Below the pieces are notes generated by a model that searched no databases, was not told where the DNA came from, and worked only from the letters and a program-made list of their open reading frames with translations. The translations under genes were made by a program, and so were the position numbers. From assembly GCF_945915435.1 (NCBI RefSeq), contig NZ_CAMEFG010000004.1, positions 50,292 through 114,291 on the forward strand: a stretch of 64,000 nucleotides of DNA, read 5' to 3'. Of this stretch, positions 52,709 through 61,691 are shown in pieces; positions within the stretch are counted from its first letter, which is position 1; every line of letters begins with the position of its first letter. Origin of the DNA: an uncultured Paracoccus sp. GTDB lineage: Bacteria; Pseudomonadota; Alphaproteobacteria; Rhodobacterales; Rhodobacteraceae.

Positions 52709-53350
52709 TCAGCCCGCCCTTTCAGACAGGGGCGCGGCATTGCCCGCCACCGGCGGCAGCACCCCGCCGGACCGGCTTGCCGCGCGGCCAGCCAGCCCCG
52801 CGACGGGCAAGGCGCGGGACATCACCTCGACCCGGCCCTGCGATTCGTTCCAGCGCAGATGCCACGCCCCTGTTGTTCCTGATTTGTTCTTGAACATCTC
52901 CCACCGCATCACCCCCGAACCAAAGGCGGGCGCGCAATGCCAGCGCGTTTCCGCCGCGACCGAACCCATGCCCCACGGGATCAGGCACAGGCCCGTCGTT
53001 CCCCCCGCGCTGGCGGCAAGCTGCAAGCGGCGGCCTTCGCGCAGGGACAGGGGCCGCGTGATCTCGACCACCACGCTTGCCAGCGCGCCGTCCTTCAACG
53101 CCTCTTCCGCGACGGCAAGGGTGGCGGTCTCATCGGGGGTGCGCGCCAGCAGCAGGCGCTCGGGCGGCAGGATCGGCGCAAGGGCCTGGGGCAGCAACCC
53201 GTCCCGCCGCCAGCCGGGCCTGATCCACATGAGATTGCCGCCACGCATCGCACAGGTGATGGCGGCAAAACCCCAGGCCAGGGGTCCCTCGGCCTCATGC
53301 ACCCGCGCGGGACGCAGGGGAAGGGGCAAGGAACGGATCGGATCGGTCAT
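52709..53350 (-). CDS. imuA: ImuA-like protein (RecA-related, translesion mutagenesis)
   Basis: 213-residue protein resembling the alphaproteobacterial ImuA that partners ImuB and DnaE2 in SOS mutagenesis. RVHEAEGPLAWGFAAI, MWIRPGWRRDGLLPQALAPI, AVAEEALKDGALASVVVEI and REGRRLQLAASAGGTTGLCL follow the family pattern. No Walker A is present, as usual for ImuA. imuB and dnaE2, which normally follow directly, are absent; the next gene is an unrelated convergent membrane protein. Confidence 0.75.
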   Translation of the reverse strand: MTDPIRSLPLPLRPARVHEAEGPLAWGFAAITCAMRGGNLMWIRPGWRRDGLLPQALAPILPPERLLLARTPDETATLAVAEEALKDGALASVVVEITRPLSLREGRRLQLAASAGGTTGLCLIPWGMGSVAAETRWHCAPAFGSGVMRWEMFKNKSGTTGAWHLRWNESQGRVEVMSRALPVAGLAGRAASRSGGVLPPVAGNAAPLSERAG

Positions 53351-53471
53351 GGCGCGGCACAGGGGAAAACGAATGGAAGGGGGCGGCCGGATCATCCTCG
53401 ACTCGGAACCCGTCGGGTCCGCAGTCTTGGACGGCGGCCCTTTCATGTCAATGCCCCCTGCCCTACGGGTC

Positions 53472-54286
<815 letters not shown>

Positions 54287-54290
<4 letters not shown>

Positions 54291-54961
54291 TTCACAAGTC
54301 CCAATTTGCGCCGCAGCCGGGTTTCGGCCCGCCGGACCAGTTCCGCCAGCGGCAGCGATATGCAAAGAAAGATCAGCCCGACCAGCGTGAACGGTTCAAG
54401 GAAGCGATAGGTTTCCGTGCCGATGGCGTTGGCGGTATGCATCAGTTCGGCCACCCCGATCACCGACAGCATCGGCGTATCCTTGAGAATGCCCACCAGG
54501 TAGTTGCCCATGCCCGGAATGCAGTTCGGCAGGGCCTGCGGCAGGATGATGCGGCGATAGCAATGCGCCGTGCCGAGGTTCAGGGACGTCGCCGCCTCCC
54601 ACTGGCCCTTTTCGACGCTTTCCAGCCCGCCGCGATAGACCTCGGACAGATAGGCGGCGTAATGCAGCCCGATAGCGATCATCCCCGCGGTCCAGGGCGA
54701 CAGGCGCACCCCGAATTGCGGCGCGACGTAAAAGACGAAGAAGATTTGCAGGATCAGCGGGGTCGAGCGGATGAATTCCACGAATTCCCGCGCGATCAGG
54801 GTCAGCACCCGCCAGGGGGTGCGCTGCGCCAGCGCCAGCACAAGGCCAAGAACCATCGCAATCAGATAACCGATCAGCGCGGCCAGCAGGGTGTAGCCCG
54901 TCGCCTCGATCAGGCGGGGAAGGATTTGCAGGGTGAAGTCCCAGCTCCAGTTGCCGCCCAT
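54287..54961 (-). CDS. ehuD: Ectoine/hydroxyectoine ABC transporter permease EhuD
   Basis: 224-residue HisM/GlnP-type permease with five hydrophobic segments and the phrases EFVEFIRSTPLILQIFFVFY, YLSEVYRGGLESVEKGQWEA and RRIILPQALPNCIPGMGNYL (coupling loop). ATG at 54961 is separated from the ehuC stop by a single base. Confidence 0.87.
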
Positions 54962-54962
54962 G

Positions 54963-55628
54963 TCACACCCTTCCCATGCGGCGGGCGACGAAGCGTTCCA
55001 GCCAGCGCATGAAGGGCGTGATGCCAAAGCGCGCCAGGACGTAATAGATCACCAGCGCCGTGCCGAAGACCTGCGCCGAAAGATAGGTCGTGCCGTTGAT
55101 CTGGCGCGCCGCGAACATCAGGTCGGCGACCGAGATCATCGCGACCAGCGCCGTGCCCTTCAGCACCTCGATCATCAGGTTGCCCCAGGCGGGCAGCATG
55201 ATGACCAGCGCCTGCGGCAGGATGATGCGCCACATGCGCCGCGCGGGGGACAGGTTCAGCGCCACGCCCGCCTCCCACTGGCCGCGGGGGACGGATTGGA
55301 TCGCGCCACGCACGACCTCGGCCCCGTAGGCGCCAAGGTTCATGCCGACAGCGACGAAACCGGCGGTGAACTTGTCGATGGTCAGCCCGAACAGCGGCAG
55401 GACGAAGAAGATCCAGTAAAGCTGGACCAGAAGCGAGGTGCCGCGAAAGATCTCGATATAGACCGTCGCCAGCGCGCGCACGGGCCGCAGGGGCGAGATC
55501 TTCATCATTCCGAACGTCAGGGCGATCAGCACCGCCAGCAGGGCGGCAAGAATGGTCTGCTGGATCGTTACCAGCGTTCCGTCCAGCAGCCTTGGGCCGT
55601 GGGCGGAAATGAACTCGGGATAGGTCAC
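54963..55628 (-). CDS. ehuC: Ectoine/hydroxyectoine ABC transporter permease EhuC
   Basis: 221-residue permease partner with VYIEIFRGTSLLVQLYWIFF, GAEVVRGAIQSVPRGQWEAG and the coupling loop RRMWRIILPQALVIMLPAWG. Five hydrophobic segments as in its partner EhuD. Lies 64 bases after the binding-protein stop. Confidence 0.87.
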   Translation of the reverse strand: MTYPEFISAHGPRLLDGTLVTIQQTILAALLAVLIALTFGMMKISPLRPVRALATVYIEIFRGTSLLVQLYWIFFVLPLFGLTIDKFTAGFVAVGMNLGAYGAEVVRGAIQSVPRGQWEAGVALNLSPARRMWRIILPQALVIMLPAWGNLMIEVLKGTALVAMISVADLMFAARQINGTTYLSAQVFGTALVIYYVLARFGITPFMRWLERFVARRMGRV

Positions 55629-55692
55629 GCAGGTTTTCCCTGATCGTTGACGAGGGACGCGGGCCTTCTTGCGTCAGAGGCCCGCGTTGGCA

Positions 55693-56541
55693 TCAGCGGT
55701 TCTGGCAGACCCATTCGGCGGTCTGGCCGGTCGGGATGTTATCCGGCCCATAGCCGTATTCCGCGACCTCGGCCATCATCGCATTGCTGCCCAGATAGCT
55801 TTCCTGCGCCTGATTGAAGGCATCGACGAAGTCCTGATCGTCCTTGCGGAAGGCGATCGAGGCCCAGTTGAGCGTCCATTCGGGCAGTTGAGTGACGTCC
55901 GAAACCTCGAGATCGTCGCGGTCCTCGGTCATTTCGATGGCGGTGAAATGGGTGACGCCCCCGGCATCGGCACGACCGGCCTGCAAGGCAGCAAGGATCT
56001 CGGTCGGGCCGGGCACCTGCATGATCTGGCCGTCGGGCACGCCTTCGCGCCGCGCGATCTCGACCTGGTTGTAACCGGCGCCGGTCACGAAGACGCCATC
56101 CTGGTCGATCAGGTCCTGATAGGTGTTGATCCCCTTGGGATTGCCGGCAGGGACGATGAAGGCATCCCCCGCCATCAGGAAGGGTTCGGAAAAGGCGACG
56201 TTCTCGCAGCGGCTGCCCATGATGTTCAACCCGCCGGTCACGATATCGACGCGACCCGCATTCAGCGCGGGGATCAGCCCGCCCCAATCGGTCACGACGA
56301 CCTCGATATCCTCATGGCCCATCTCGGCCAGCAGCCCCAGGGTATAGGCGTTGACGAAGCCCATCGGCTCGCCATTGTCGCCGGGATAGGCAAAGGGGGC
56401 CTCGTTGGCAAAGCCGATGCGGATGGGCTGGCCTGCCTCGATCCGGTCGGTCAGGGGACCGGCGACGGCGGGCGTCGCAAGCGCCACCAGGGCGGCGCTG
56501 GCAAGGAATTTCCTCAGTCGGGCGGATGATCTTACTGACAT
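55693..56541 (-). CDS. ehuB: Ectoine/hydroxyectoine ABC transporter substrate-binding protein EhuB
   Basis: 282-residue periplasmic receptor with signal peptide (RKFLASAALVALATPAVAG). The segments FANEAPFAYPGDNGEPMGFV, TDWGGLIPALNAGRVDIVTG, GPTEILAALQAGRADAGGVT and the terminal EWVCQNR closely follow EhuB of Sinorhizobium-type ectoine importers. ATG at 56541 follows AGGAGAGGA on the minus strand. Its promoter overlaps a palindrome shared with a second site in front of the divergent MarR gene. Confidence 0.88.
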   Translation of the reverse strand: MSVRSSARLRKFLASAALVALATPAVAGPLTDRIEAGQPIRIGFANEAPFAYPGDNGEPMGFVNAYTLGLLAEMGHEDIEVVVTDWGGLIPALNAGRVDIVTGGLNIMGSRCENVAFSEPFLMAGDAFIVPAGNPKGINTYQDLIDQDGVFVTGAGYNQVEIARREGVPDGQIMQVPGPTEILAALQAGRADAGGVTHFTAIEMTEDRDDLEVSDVTQLPEWTLNWASIAFRKDDQDFVDAFNQAQESYLGSNAMMAEVAEYGYGPDNIPTGQTAEWVCQNR

Positions 56542-56635
56542 CAGGGGTCCTCTCCTTCTTGTGCCGCGACGCTTGCCGACCGTGCTGGCCAACCGATGCC
56601 GCTTGACGGCACGACAGATTTTCCGGCTGTGATAC

Positions 56636-56664
56636 TTAGTATTGGCTAAACAATTTCCTGTCAA
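56636..56664 (-). promoter_or_regulatory. ehuB promoter
   Basis: On the minus strand TTGACA (56664-56659), a 17-base spacer and TACTAA (56641-56636), i.e. near-consensus sigma-70. The -35 lies inside the palindrome 56657-56671, so a bound repressor would exclude polymerase. Confidence 0.75.
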
Positions 56665-56671
56665 CGACAGG
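56657..56671. promoter_or_regulatory. Candidate MarR operator 1
   Basis: Perfect palindrome CCTGTC-AAC-GACAGG covering the -35 box of the ehuB promoter. A related 15-mer lies 51 bases away at 56708-56722. Two similar palindromes in the gap between a transporter operon and a divergent MarR gene are what autoregulated MarR control looks like. Confidence 0.65.
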
Positions 56672-56707
56672 CGAATTGAACGGCACACTGATATTCTTTC
56701 GCCGGGT

Positions 56708-56722
56708 TCTGTTCATAACAGG
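56708..56722. promoter_or_regulatory. Candidate MarR operator 2
   Basis: TCTGTT-CAT-AACAGG, an imperfect palindrome with 3-base spacer. It matches operator 1 at most half-site positions (CTGTY/RACAG) and is about 100 bases before the MarR start, suiting autoregulation. Confidence 0.6.
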
Positions 56723-56824
56723 CGCGAAAACGTGATTTGGTTCCCGTGATCGTTAGCTTTCCCTAAATGTCGCGGGGCTTGCTTCCGCATGATCGGCAGC
56801 ACAGATAGTTGACCAGAGATCACG

Positions 56825-57319
56825 ATGGATGCGGTTATGGACGGCAATACGAAACTGGCCTTTTCGGCGATGCGGCGCATCCTGCGCAGCACCGAGACCC
56901 AAGCCAGGGCGCTGATGACCAGGACGGGGCTGACGCCCTCGCAACTGGTCCTGTTGCAGAAGCTGGACGGGACAGAATTGACGGCAAGCAGCCTTGCCGC
57001 GCGCCTTGGCGTCAGCCAGGCGACCATGACCGTCATGATCCAGAAGCTGGAGGCCCGCGGACTGATCGCACGCCGCCAATGCAGTCTGGACCGCCGCCGC
57101 AGTTGGCTGTCGCTCAGCCCCCTGGGGCAGGATGCGCTGCGCGGCACACCCGACGGGTTGCAGGAAAAATTCGCCTCGGAATTCGGCAAGCTGCAAGGCT
57201 GGGAACAGATGGCCATCGTCTCCAGCCTGATCCGCGTTGCCGATATGCTGGATGCCGAGCCTGACGCCGCGCCGCTGATCGATTCCGCCCCCAGCCTGAC
57301 CACCCTTCCCGAAGCCTGA
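56825..57319 (+). CDS. MarR family transcriptional regulator
   Basis: 164-residue winged-helix regulator: LTPSQLVLLQKLDGTELTAS, then recognition region LAARLGVSQATMTVMIQKLE and wing RRQCSLDRRRSWLSLSPLGQ. Divergent from ehuBCDA with two palindromes between, so it probably controls ectoine uptake, like the MarR-type EctR/CosR regulators of other bacteria (family knowledge, not shown here). Confidence 0.88.
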   Translation: MDAVMDGNTKLAFSAMRRILRSTETQARALMTRTGLTPSQLVLLQKLDGTELTASSLAARLGVSQATMTVMIQKLEARGLIARRQCSLDRRRSWLSLSPLGQDALRGTPDGLQEKFASEFGKLQGWEQMAIVSSLIRVADMLDAEPDAAPLIDSAPSLTTLPEA

Positions 57320-57464
57320 ACCCTGCCCCGCCGGGTGAGGTTCCAGCGCCACAGCCCGGTGCGGTCCGGCAAGGAATAGGTTGTTTTCAGCCCTGAAACA
57401 TGCCTAAATGCGTCTTGAGCGCGGGCTGCTTCAAGCCAGCCTTTGCAGGTCCCTCCCCATCATA

Positions 57465-57490
57465 TCCGCATTAAACTGCCATAATGCGGA
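57465..57490. repeat. 26-bp inverted repeat downstream of parB
   Basis: Arms TCCGCATTA and TAATGCGGA, 9 bp each and perfect, around an 8-base centre. It lies 45 bases past the parB stop. It could form a terminator-like hairpin for parB, or be a recombination or protein-binding site belonging to the plasmid module. It does not have the arm/centre lengths of a dif site. Confidence 0.6.
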
Positions 57491-57517
57491 CCACCTGGAC
57501 AGCGGTGTGGGAAGGAC

Positions 57518-57533
57518 CTTCCCCGCAGGGAAG
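57518..57533. promoter_or_regulatory. parS-like palindrome 1
   Basis: CTTCCCCGCAGGGAAG, two bases beyond the parB stop codon. Outer arms CTTCCC/GGGAAG are identical in all four copies found in the parAB region. Confidence 0.7.
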
Positions 57534-57534
57534 A

Positions 57535-58629
57535 TCAGTCGAGTTGCTCCAGCATGGCCTGCACTGCCGCCTCAAGCCGTCGCCGTTCGATCGCCGAGAA
57601 ATCCCGCTGCAAACGGATCTCCAACCGCCCATTGGACGCGGTGCATTTGGCCATGCCTTGCGGCCGCTGAACCTGAAAGGTGGTCTTGGCGCGACCCGTG
57701 GGCGTCGTCGTGGCGGATTGCTCTCCGTCACCCTTCTTGCGGGCCGCCGCCCCTGCCGCAAACCGGCGCAACACCTCAAGCTCATCCTGGGCCGAGCGGT
57801 TTTCCCAACCCTCAAGTTCGGCCCGGACCGCTGCGGCCAGGCCCTGGACCTCGTCCAAACGCGCGACCAGCGCAAGGCCAAGCGCGCGCGGAATGTCGGA
57901 TGCAAAGCGCAGATCATCGCCAATGGCGGTAATCAGCTTGATAAAGGCGCGAATATAGCTGCGTTTCTGGTATCCGGCCGACCTGAACAGCAGCGAAACG
58001 GCCTTGTCCGGGTCGTTTTCCTGCGTGTCAGGGTCTGACGCATAACCCAGTGCAAGCTGCGCCATCTCGGCGAAGGAGATATCCTTTCGCACCAGGTTTT
58101 CATCGACCATGCGCCGATAAAGCCCTTCAAGCTGCTCACCCTTGGCCGCAATGCCGGCCGGAATCCGGCCCCATTTCTCCGTATCGCCCGTTTCTTCCAG
58201 CAATTTGCGATAGGCCGACAGCCGACGCCAACCCTGAATAAGCTCGTAACGGCCATCATCGCGCGGCTCGACCCGGATCGGGTTGGACAGTCCGATATCG
58301 CGGATCGAGGCCACCAGTTCGGAAAGTTCCTCATCCGGCCCATCGGCACGGTCCCGGATCAGCTTTTCGGTAATCACCTGATCCAGCGGCACCAGGTCGG
58401 TGATCAGCCCCGCCTTTTTCAACCGCACATGTTCTTGCGCCAATGCATCGTTTTCGGCCCGGATCCTGGCCTCCAACTCGGCACGACTGCGCGAACTTTC
58501 CGCCGTTTCGGAAATTGCGGCAGCCATCGGGCCACGACGCCCACCCTTCCCCACGGGGAAGCCCTCTACGGATTCAACCGCATCCTCATCCGGCATGTCG
58601 ATTTCGAAAACCCTGCGCTTACGGCTCAT
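57535..58629 (-). CDS. parB: ParB/RepB-family plasmid partition protein
   Basis: 364-residue centromere-binding protein. N-terminal residues about 80-175 form the ParB/Srx-like domain (LVPLDQVITEKLIRDRADGP, SIRDIGLSNPIRVEPRDDGR, YELIQGWRRLSAYRKL). A helix-turn-helix region follows (VRKDISFAEMAQLALGYASD), then a C-terminal dimerisation part. Its start overlaps the parA stop by 4 bases. It is of the plasmid type, not the chromosomal ParB next to gidB. A parS-like palindrome lies inside its 5' end and another just after its stop. Confidence 0.88.
   Translation of the reverse strand: MSRKRRVFEIDMPDEDAVESVEGFPVGKGGRRGPMAAAISETAESSRSRAELEARIRAENDALAQEHVRLKKAGLITDLVPLDQVITEKLIRDRADGPDEELSELVASIRDIGLSNPIRVEPRDDGRYELIQGWRRLSAYRKLLEETGDTEKWGRIPAGIAAKGEQLEGLYRRMVDENLVRKDISFAEMAQLALGYASDPDTQENDPDKAVSLLFRSAGYQKRSYIRAFIKLITAIGDDLRFASDIPRALGLALVARLDEVQGLAAAVRAELEGWENRSAQDELEVLRRFAAGAAARKKGDGEQSATTTPTGRAKTTFQVQRPQGMAKCTASNGRLEIRLQRDFSAIERRRLEAAVQAMLEQLD
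58546..58561. promoter_or_regulatory. parS-like palindrome 2 (inside parB)
   Basis: CTTCCCCACGGGGAAG within the early parB codons (encoding FPVGKG). It is the exact reverse complement of palindrome 3 in parA. Confidence 0.72.
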
Positions 58630-59930
58630 GCCTCATCCTCCAACTTGTGCCAGGCAACGACCAGATGGCTGCGAAACTCTTCATAAGCACGGTCGAAGGT
58701 GCTGCGCGCCCGGCGCCAGGTGCCCCGTGTCATCTCTCGATAGTCGATTTCATAGACCGACGACAGGAAGCGGCCGGATTGCTCGACCGCGCGCGTCAGT
58801 TCAATGGGATGCGTCGCCATCCGTTCCCCGAAGACCTGCTGGAAGGCGCCAAGCATCGCCACATGCAATTCGTTCGACGGCTCATATCGCGTCATCAGGA
58901 AACGAATATCGGCAAAAGTCTTGGGCAAACGGATCTTCCCCGTGGGGAAGGCATCGAAACCATGCGAGAGATCCCCAAGCGCCTCGGACAACTGCCCGAT
59001 AAAGCTGGTGGTGGAATCATACTCCCAGTAGCCCGGCCCCGACGGGATATAGAGGACATCCGCGGCAAAGACGGCGTTCATGGACTGATAACCAATCGCG
59101 GGCGGACAATCGAAAAGGATCAGATCATAGGCATCGTCCGGCAATCCGTCCAGAAAGCGTGACACCGCACCGAAGAAGGTCCATTCGGGATTGAGATGCC
59201 GATACTGCGCGCTGGCGAATTCGACAAAGGCCGCGTTGGCACAGCTGGGCACGATATCTATCGTGGACCAGGCCGTGGGCTTGACGAAATCCGAGGTCCG
59301 CAACTGCGACAGGCCCATGTCGCGGATCGAGGCGGGCAGTTTGCGGCGGGGCAGGGCGGTGCCGCTTTCGGCGCCGGAACCTGCCTGGTTCATCCGGTCG
59401 GTCTCTTTTTCCAGGTCGCGCGCCATGATGCCCCAGACGGTGTGATCCTCGGCCACGTCGTTCAGACCCATCGAATGGCTCAGCGTAGCTTGCGGGTCGA
59501 AATCGACGACCAGCACCCGATAACCGTCCAGAGCCGCTGCATGGGCAAAGTGCAGGGCCACCGTCGACTTCCCCGCACCGCCCTTGAAGTTCGCGATCGC
59601 CGCCCGGATCGCCCGCTTGCCTTCGGGCCGGGGGGGCATCAGCGACTTGCGGTTGACCTTGATCCGGCGCCGCAGCTCATTGATCTCATCCAGCGAGAAC
59701 CAGCGCTGGCGCCCGTCCTCTTCGACTTCCCCGCCGGGAAGGTTCGGCTCGGCCGCCAGCTTGCCGCGAAAGGTCGACTGATTCATCTTGAAGATCAGCT
59801 CGGACACTTCCCATGACGAAAAGCGGCGCAGCGTCTTCTCATCCAGGGGGCTGAAGGTTTGGCGCCGGATCCACCCCTGCATCTTGAGTGACTGGGCCTG
59901 AAGGCGCGCCAGATCGGTGTGATTGAACAT
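58626..59930 (-). CDS. parA: ParA/RepA-family plasmid partition ATPase
   Basis: 434-residue Walker-type ATPase that moves plasmid copies along the nucleoid. N-terminal region (about 30-110) is a winged-helix/MerR-like DNA-binding part (FSSWEVSELIFKMNQSTFRG, WFSLDEINELRRRI). The deviant Walker A ANFKGGAGKSTVALHFAHAA lies near 125, DFDPQAT follows, and LILFDCPPAIGYQSMNAVFA is the Walker B/A' region. The N-terminal extension is typical of type Ia partition ATPases that repress their own operon. Divergent from the replication initiator across the candidate origin. Confidence 0.9.
   Translation of the reverse strand: MFNHTDLARLQAQSLKMQGWIRRQTFSPLDEKTLRRFSSWEVSELIFKMNQSTFRGKLAAEPNLPGGEVEEDGRQRWFSLDEINELRRRIKVNRKSLMPPRPEGKRAIRAAIANFKGGAGKSTVALHFAHAAALDGYRVLVVDFDPQATLSHSMGLNDVAEDHTVWGIMARDLEKETDRMNQAGSGAESGTALPRRKLPASIRDMGLSQLRTSDFVKPTAWSTIDIVPSCANAAFVEFASAQYRHLNPEWTFFGAVSRFLDGLPDDAYDLILFDCPPAIGYQSMNAVFAADVLYIPSGPGYWEYDSTTSFIGQLSEALGDLSHGFDAFPTGKIRLPKTFADIRFLMTRYEPSNELHVAMLGAFQQVFGERMATHPIELTRAVEQSGRFLSSVYEIDYREMTRGTWRRARSTFDRAYEEFRSHLVVAWHKLEDEA
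58935..58950. promoter_or_regulatory. parS-like palindrome 3 (inside parA)
   Basis: CTTCCCCGTGGGGAAG within parA codons for FPTGK. Reverse complement of palindrome 2. Confidence 0.72.
59726..59741. promoter_or_regulatory. parS-like palindrome 4 (inside parA)
   Basis: CTTCCCCGCCGGGAAG within the N-terminal parA codons for LPGGE. Same outer arms as the other three; only the central four bases differ. Confidence 0.65.
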
Positions 59931-60386
59931 ATTGCCGTCCCATACTGCTCATTATATTCTTCGAATTAGCAGATCGTAAATTTCTGGCAACTGTCGATTT
60001 ACGCCGGATTGCGTTTTTCAAGGAATTTACGTTCCAAACTGGCCGATTCGCACCGTTCCAGGCACCGAATCGCGAATCGGTCGGGGAAGTAAGGGGTGGG
60101 TGCGCGGATTCGATTTGGTGACGCAACGCCCCGGACAACCGCAGATAGGGTGTCATAACCTGGCCGAATCGGGGACACCATATGAGTCCCCTAATACCAT
60201 TGATACCGGATTTTTCATTCCGTTCAGAAGAGTTATCCGGCATTTGTCACGGACCCGCTTGACAGAATCGGAAAACGGAACGCAAATTGGCACCGTGGAA
60301 GGAAAAGCGTTCCGAATGGCCAGAATAGGCCAGCGACGCGACCCGACCGGATAAACCGGGCCGGGCTTGATGAATGGGCAGAGCGG
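59931..60386. other. Candidate replication origin between parA and the initiator gene
   Basis: 456-bp gene-free region, A/T-richer than its surroundings at the parA side. It has at least six copies of GAATCG or its complement CGATTC: within 60043-60050, 60065-60072, 60073-60080, 60107-60112, 60164-60172 and 60264-60271. Most extend to CCGAATCG or CGAATCGG. Such short repeats beside an initiator gene look like iterons. TTATCCGGC at 60233-60241 resembles a weak DnaA box. TTGACA at 60259-60264 may be the -35 of the initiator promoter, with no strong -10. Confidence 0.6.
60065..60080. repeat. Iteron-like pair in the candidate origin
   Basis: CCGAATCG directly followed by CGAATCGG, the densest part of the GAATCG repeat set. 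The complementary CCGATTCG lies 15 bases before it. Confidence 0.55.
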
Positions 60387-61067
60387 ATGCAACTGTTGAG
60401 GGCAGTCGGGCGCGAGGCGGCGTCGAAGAAATACGACCTCTTGTCGGCGCTGATGGCGCATGGCCTTGCGGGGGACAAGCACCGCCAGCGGCTGGTTCTG
60501 CGACTGATCGCGCTGATCACCACGCGTTACAACTGGCAAAGGGACGAACTCTGCATCGGGCAACGCGAGATCGCCCGGCTCTGGTCCGTCGATGAGCGCA
60601 CCGTCAAGCGCGAGATGGCCCGGTTCAGGTCGCTTGGCTGGCTGGAGCAACGCCGGGCCGGTGCGCGGGGCAGGGTGGCCGTGTTCTCACTTGGCATTGC
60701 ACGCATCCTGCTGGACACTCGGCCCGAATGGGAACGGATCGGTCCCGATTTCGTCGAACGTCTTGGCGGACCCGCCGAGGAAACGCCGCGTGACGACAAG
60801 GTCGTTCCCTTCATTCGTCCGCAACCGCCTGCGGGCGAAGGGCTTTGGCCGCAGGTCCAAAGCCGGCTGCTGGCCGAGGACCCCGCGGGTTACGGGGCCT
60901 GGTTCGCGCCCCTGATCCAGACTGACCTGGCGAACGGTCGGCTGGTGCTGATGGCGCCCAGCAGGTTTCACGCAACCTATGTCCGCACCCACCTTTTCGA
61001 CCGGCTTCGCACGGCGGTGCGCCGCGTCGACCCTACGGTGGCAGAGGTCGAGGTGACCACGGGCTAG
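60387..61067 (+). CDS. Plasmid replication initiator with DnaA-N-like domain
   Basis: 226-residue protein. The N-terminal half has a winged-helix initiator look (VLRLIALITTRYNWQRDELC, then IGQREIARLWSVDERTVKRE). The C-terminal segment LWPQVQSRLLAEDPAGYGAW, FAPLIQTDLANGRLVLMAPS and RFHATYVRTHLFDRLRTAVR resembles DnaA domain I. This matches the 'DnaA-like' replicases of Rhodobacterales plasmids and chromids, which sit with parAB. It lacks the DnaA AAA+ and domain IV parts. Expected to bind the repeats upstream and start replication. Confidence 0.8.
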   Translation: MQLLRAVGREAASKKYDLLSALMAHGLAGDKHRQRLVLRLIALITTRYNWQRDELCIGQREIARLWSVDERTVKREMARFRSLGWLEQRRAGARGRVAVFSLGIARILLDTRPEWERIGPDFVERLGGPAEETPRDDKVVPFIRPQPPAGEGLWPQVQSRLLAEDPAGYGAWFAPLIQTDLANGRLVLMAPSRFHATYVRTHLFDRLRTAVRRVDPTVAEVEVTTG

Positions 61068-61129
61068 GGCAAAAAGGTCTTGGCTGGCGGCACGGGGCTG
61101 ACTTTTCGGCGGGCCGCTGGCATGATCGG

Positions 61130-61420
61130 ATGATGAAAGCCTGTCACGCCCTTGCCATTACCTTGTTCCTGCTGACCGCCGGCGGTGGCGCGGCGCAGGA
61201 ATTGTCGCAGGGTCATATCGCCGAAGCCCGCGTCCTGGGCCTGGACCCGCACCTGTTCACGCGCAGCGAACTGGCCCAGATCACCGCCGAGCCGACGCTG
61301 CGCGACCGCCGCGACCGGCTGCGCTTCATCTTGCAGATGAAAGAGCGGCGTGGCGAATTGCCCAAGGGCTTCACGCGCAGCGAGGGCGACCGGATGGCCC
61401 GCCGTCTGGGGTGGTGGTAG
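61130..61420 (+). CDS. Small secreted hypothetical protein
   Basis: 96-residue protein with a signal peptide MMKACHALAITLFLLTAGGG ending near AAQ. The mature, charged part contains EARVLGLDPHLFTRSELAQI and FTRSEGDRMARRLGWW; the 'FTRSE' phrase occurs twice, suggesting a small internal repeat. Function unknown. It lies between the replication initiator and the efflux gene. Confidence 0.65.
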   Translation: MMKACHALAITLFLLTAGGGAAQELSQGHIAEARVLGLDPHLFTRSELAQITAEPTLRDRRDRLRFILQMKERRGELPKGFTRSEGDRMARRLGWW

Positions 61421-61640
61421 CCCGAACTGGCCGCAACATGTATTCGCGCAATGGACGCGCTGCAGGCGGCGCAAAGCGGTGGGCCGGGGCAGGGCGCAGC
61501 CAAGGCTATGGGGCAGTCCTGGCAGCCGCCACGCGGCGCTGTGACGGGCGCAGGCCACCCATACGCGGCAAGGACCACAAGCACGGCCTGGGCGGGCTGC
61601 CACGGGCGTTGGAGCGGCCTGCAAGGGCTGCTCATGAACA
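61421..61640. other. Short gene-free gap before the efflux terminator
   Basis: About 220 bases with only Gly/Ala/Arg-rich noise frames on both strands. Nothing recognisable. Confidence 0.4.
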
Positions 61641-61666
61641 AAGGCCCCGGCGGATGCCGGGGCCTT
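61641..61666. terminator. Strong bidirectional-type terminator hairpin
   Basis: 11-bp stem AAGGCCCCGGC/GCCGGGGCCTT with a GGAT loop, followed by TT on the plus strand and then GGCTTTT. On the minus strand the A-rich side gives a short U-tract, so it can also stop the convergent efflux transcript whose stop codon is 26 bases away. Confidence 0.8.
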
Positions 61667-61691
61667 TTGGCTTTTCGTTCGCGGGTTTTCG

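Noticed and set aside
57465..57490. Inverted repeat considered as a XerCD dif site
   Set aside because: Arm and centre lengths (9-8-9) and sequence do not fit the 11-6-11 dif layout.
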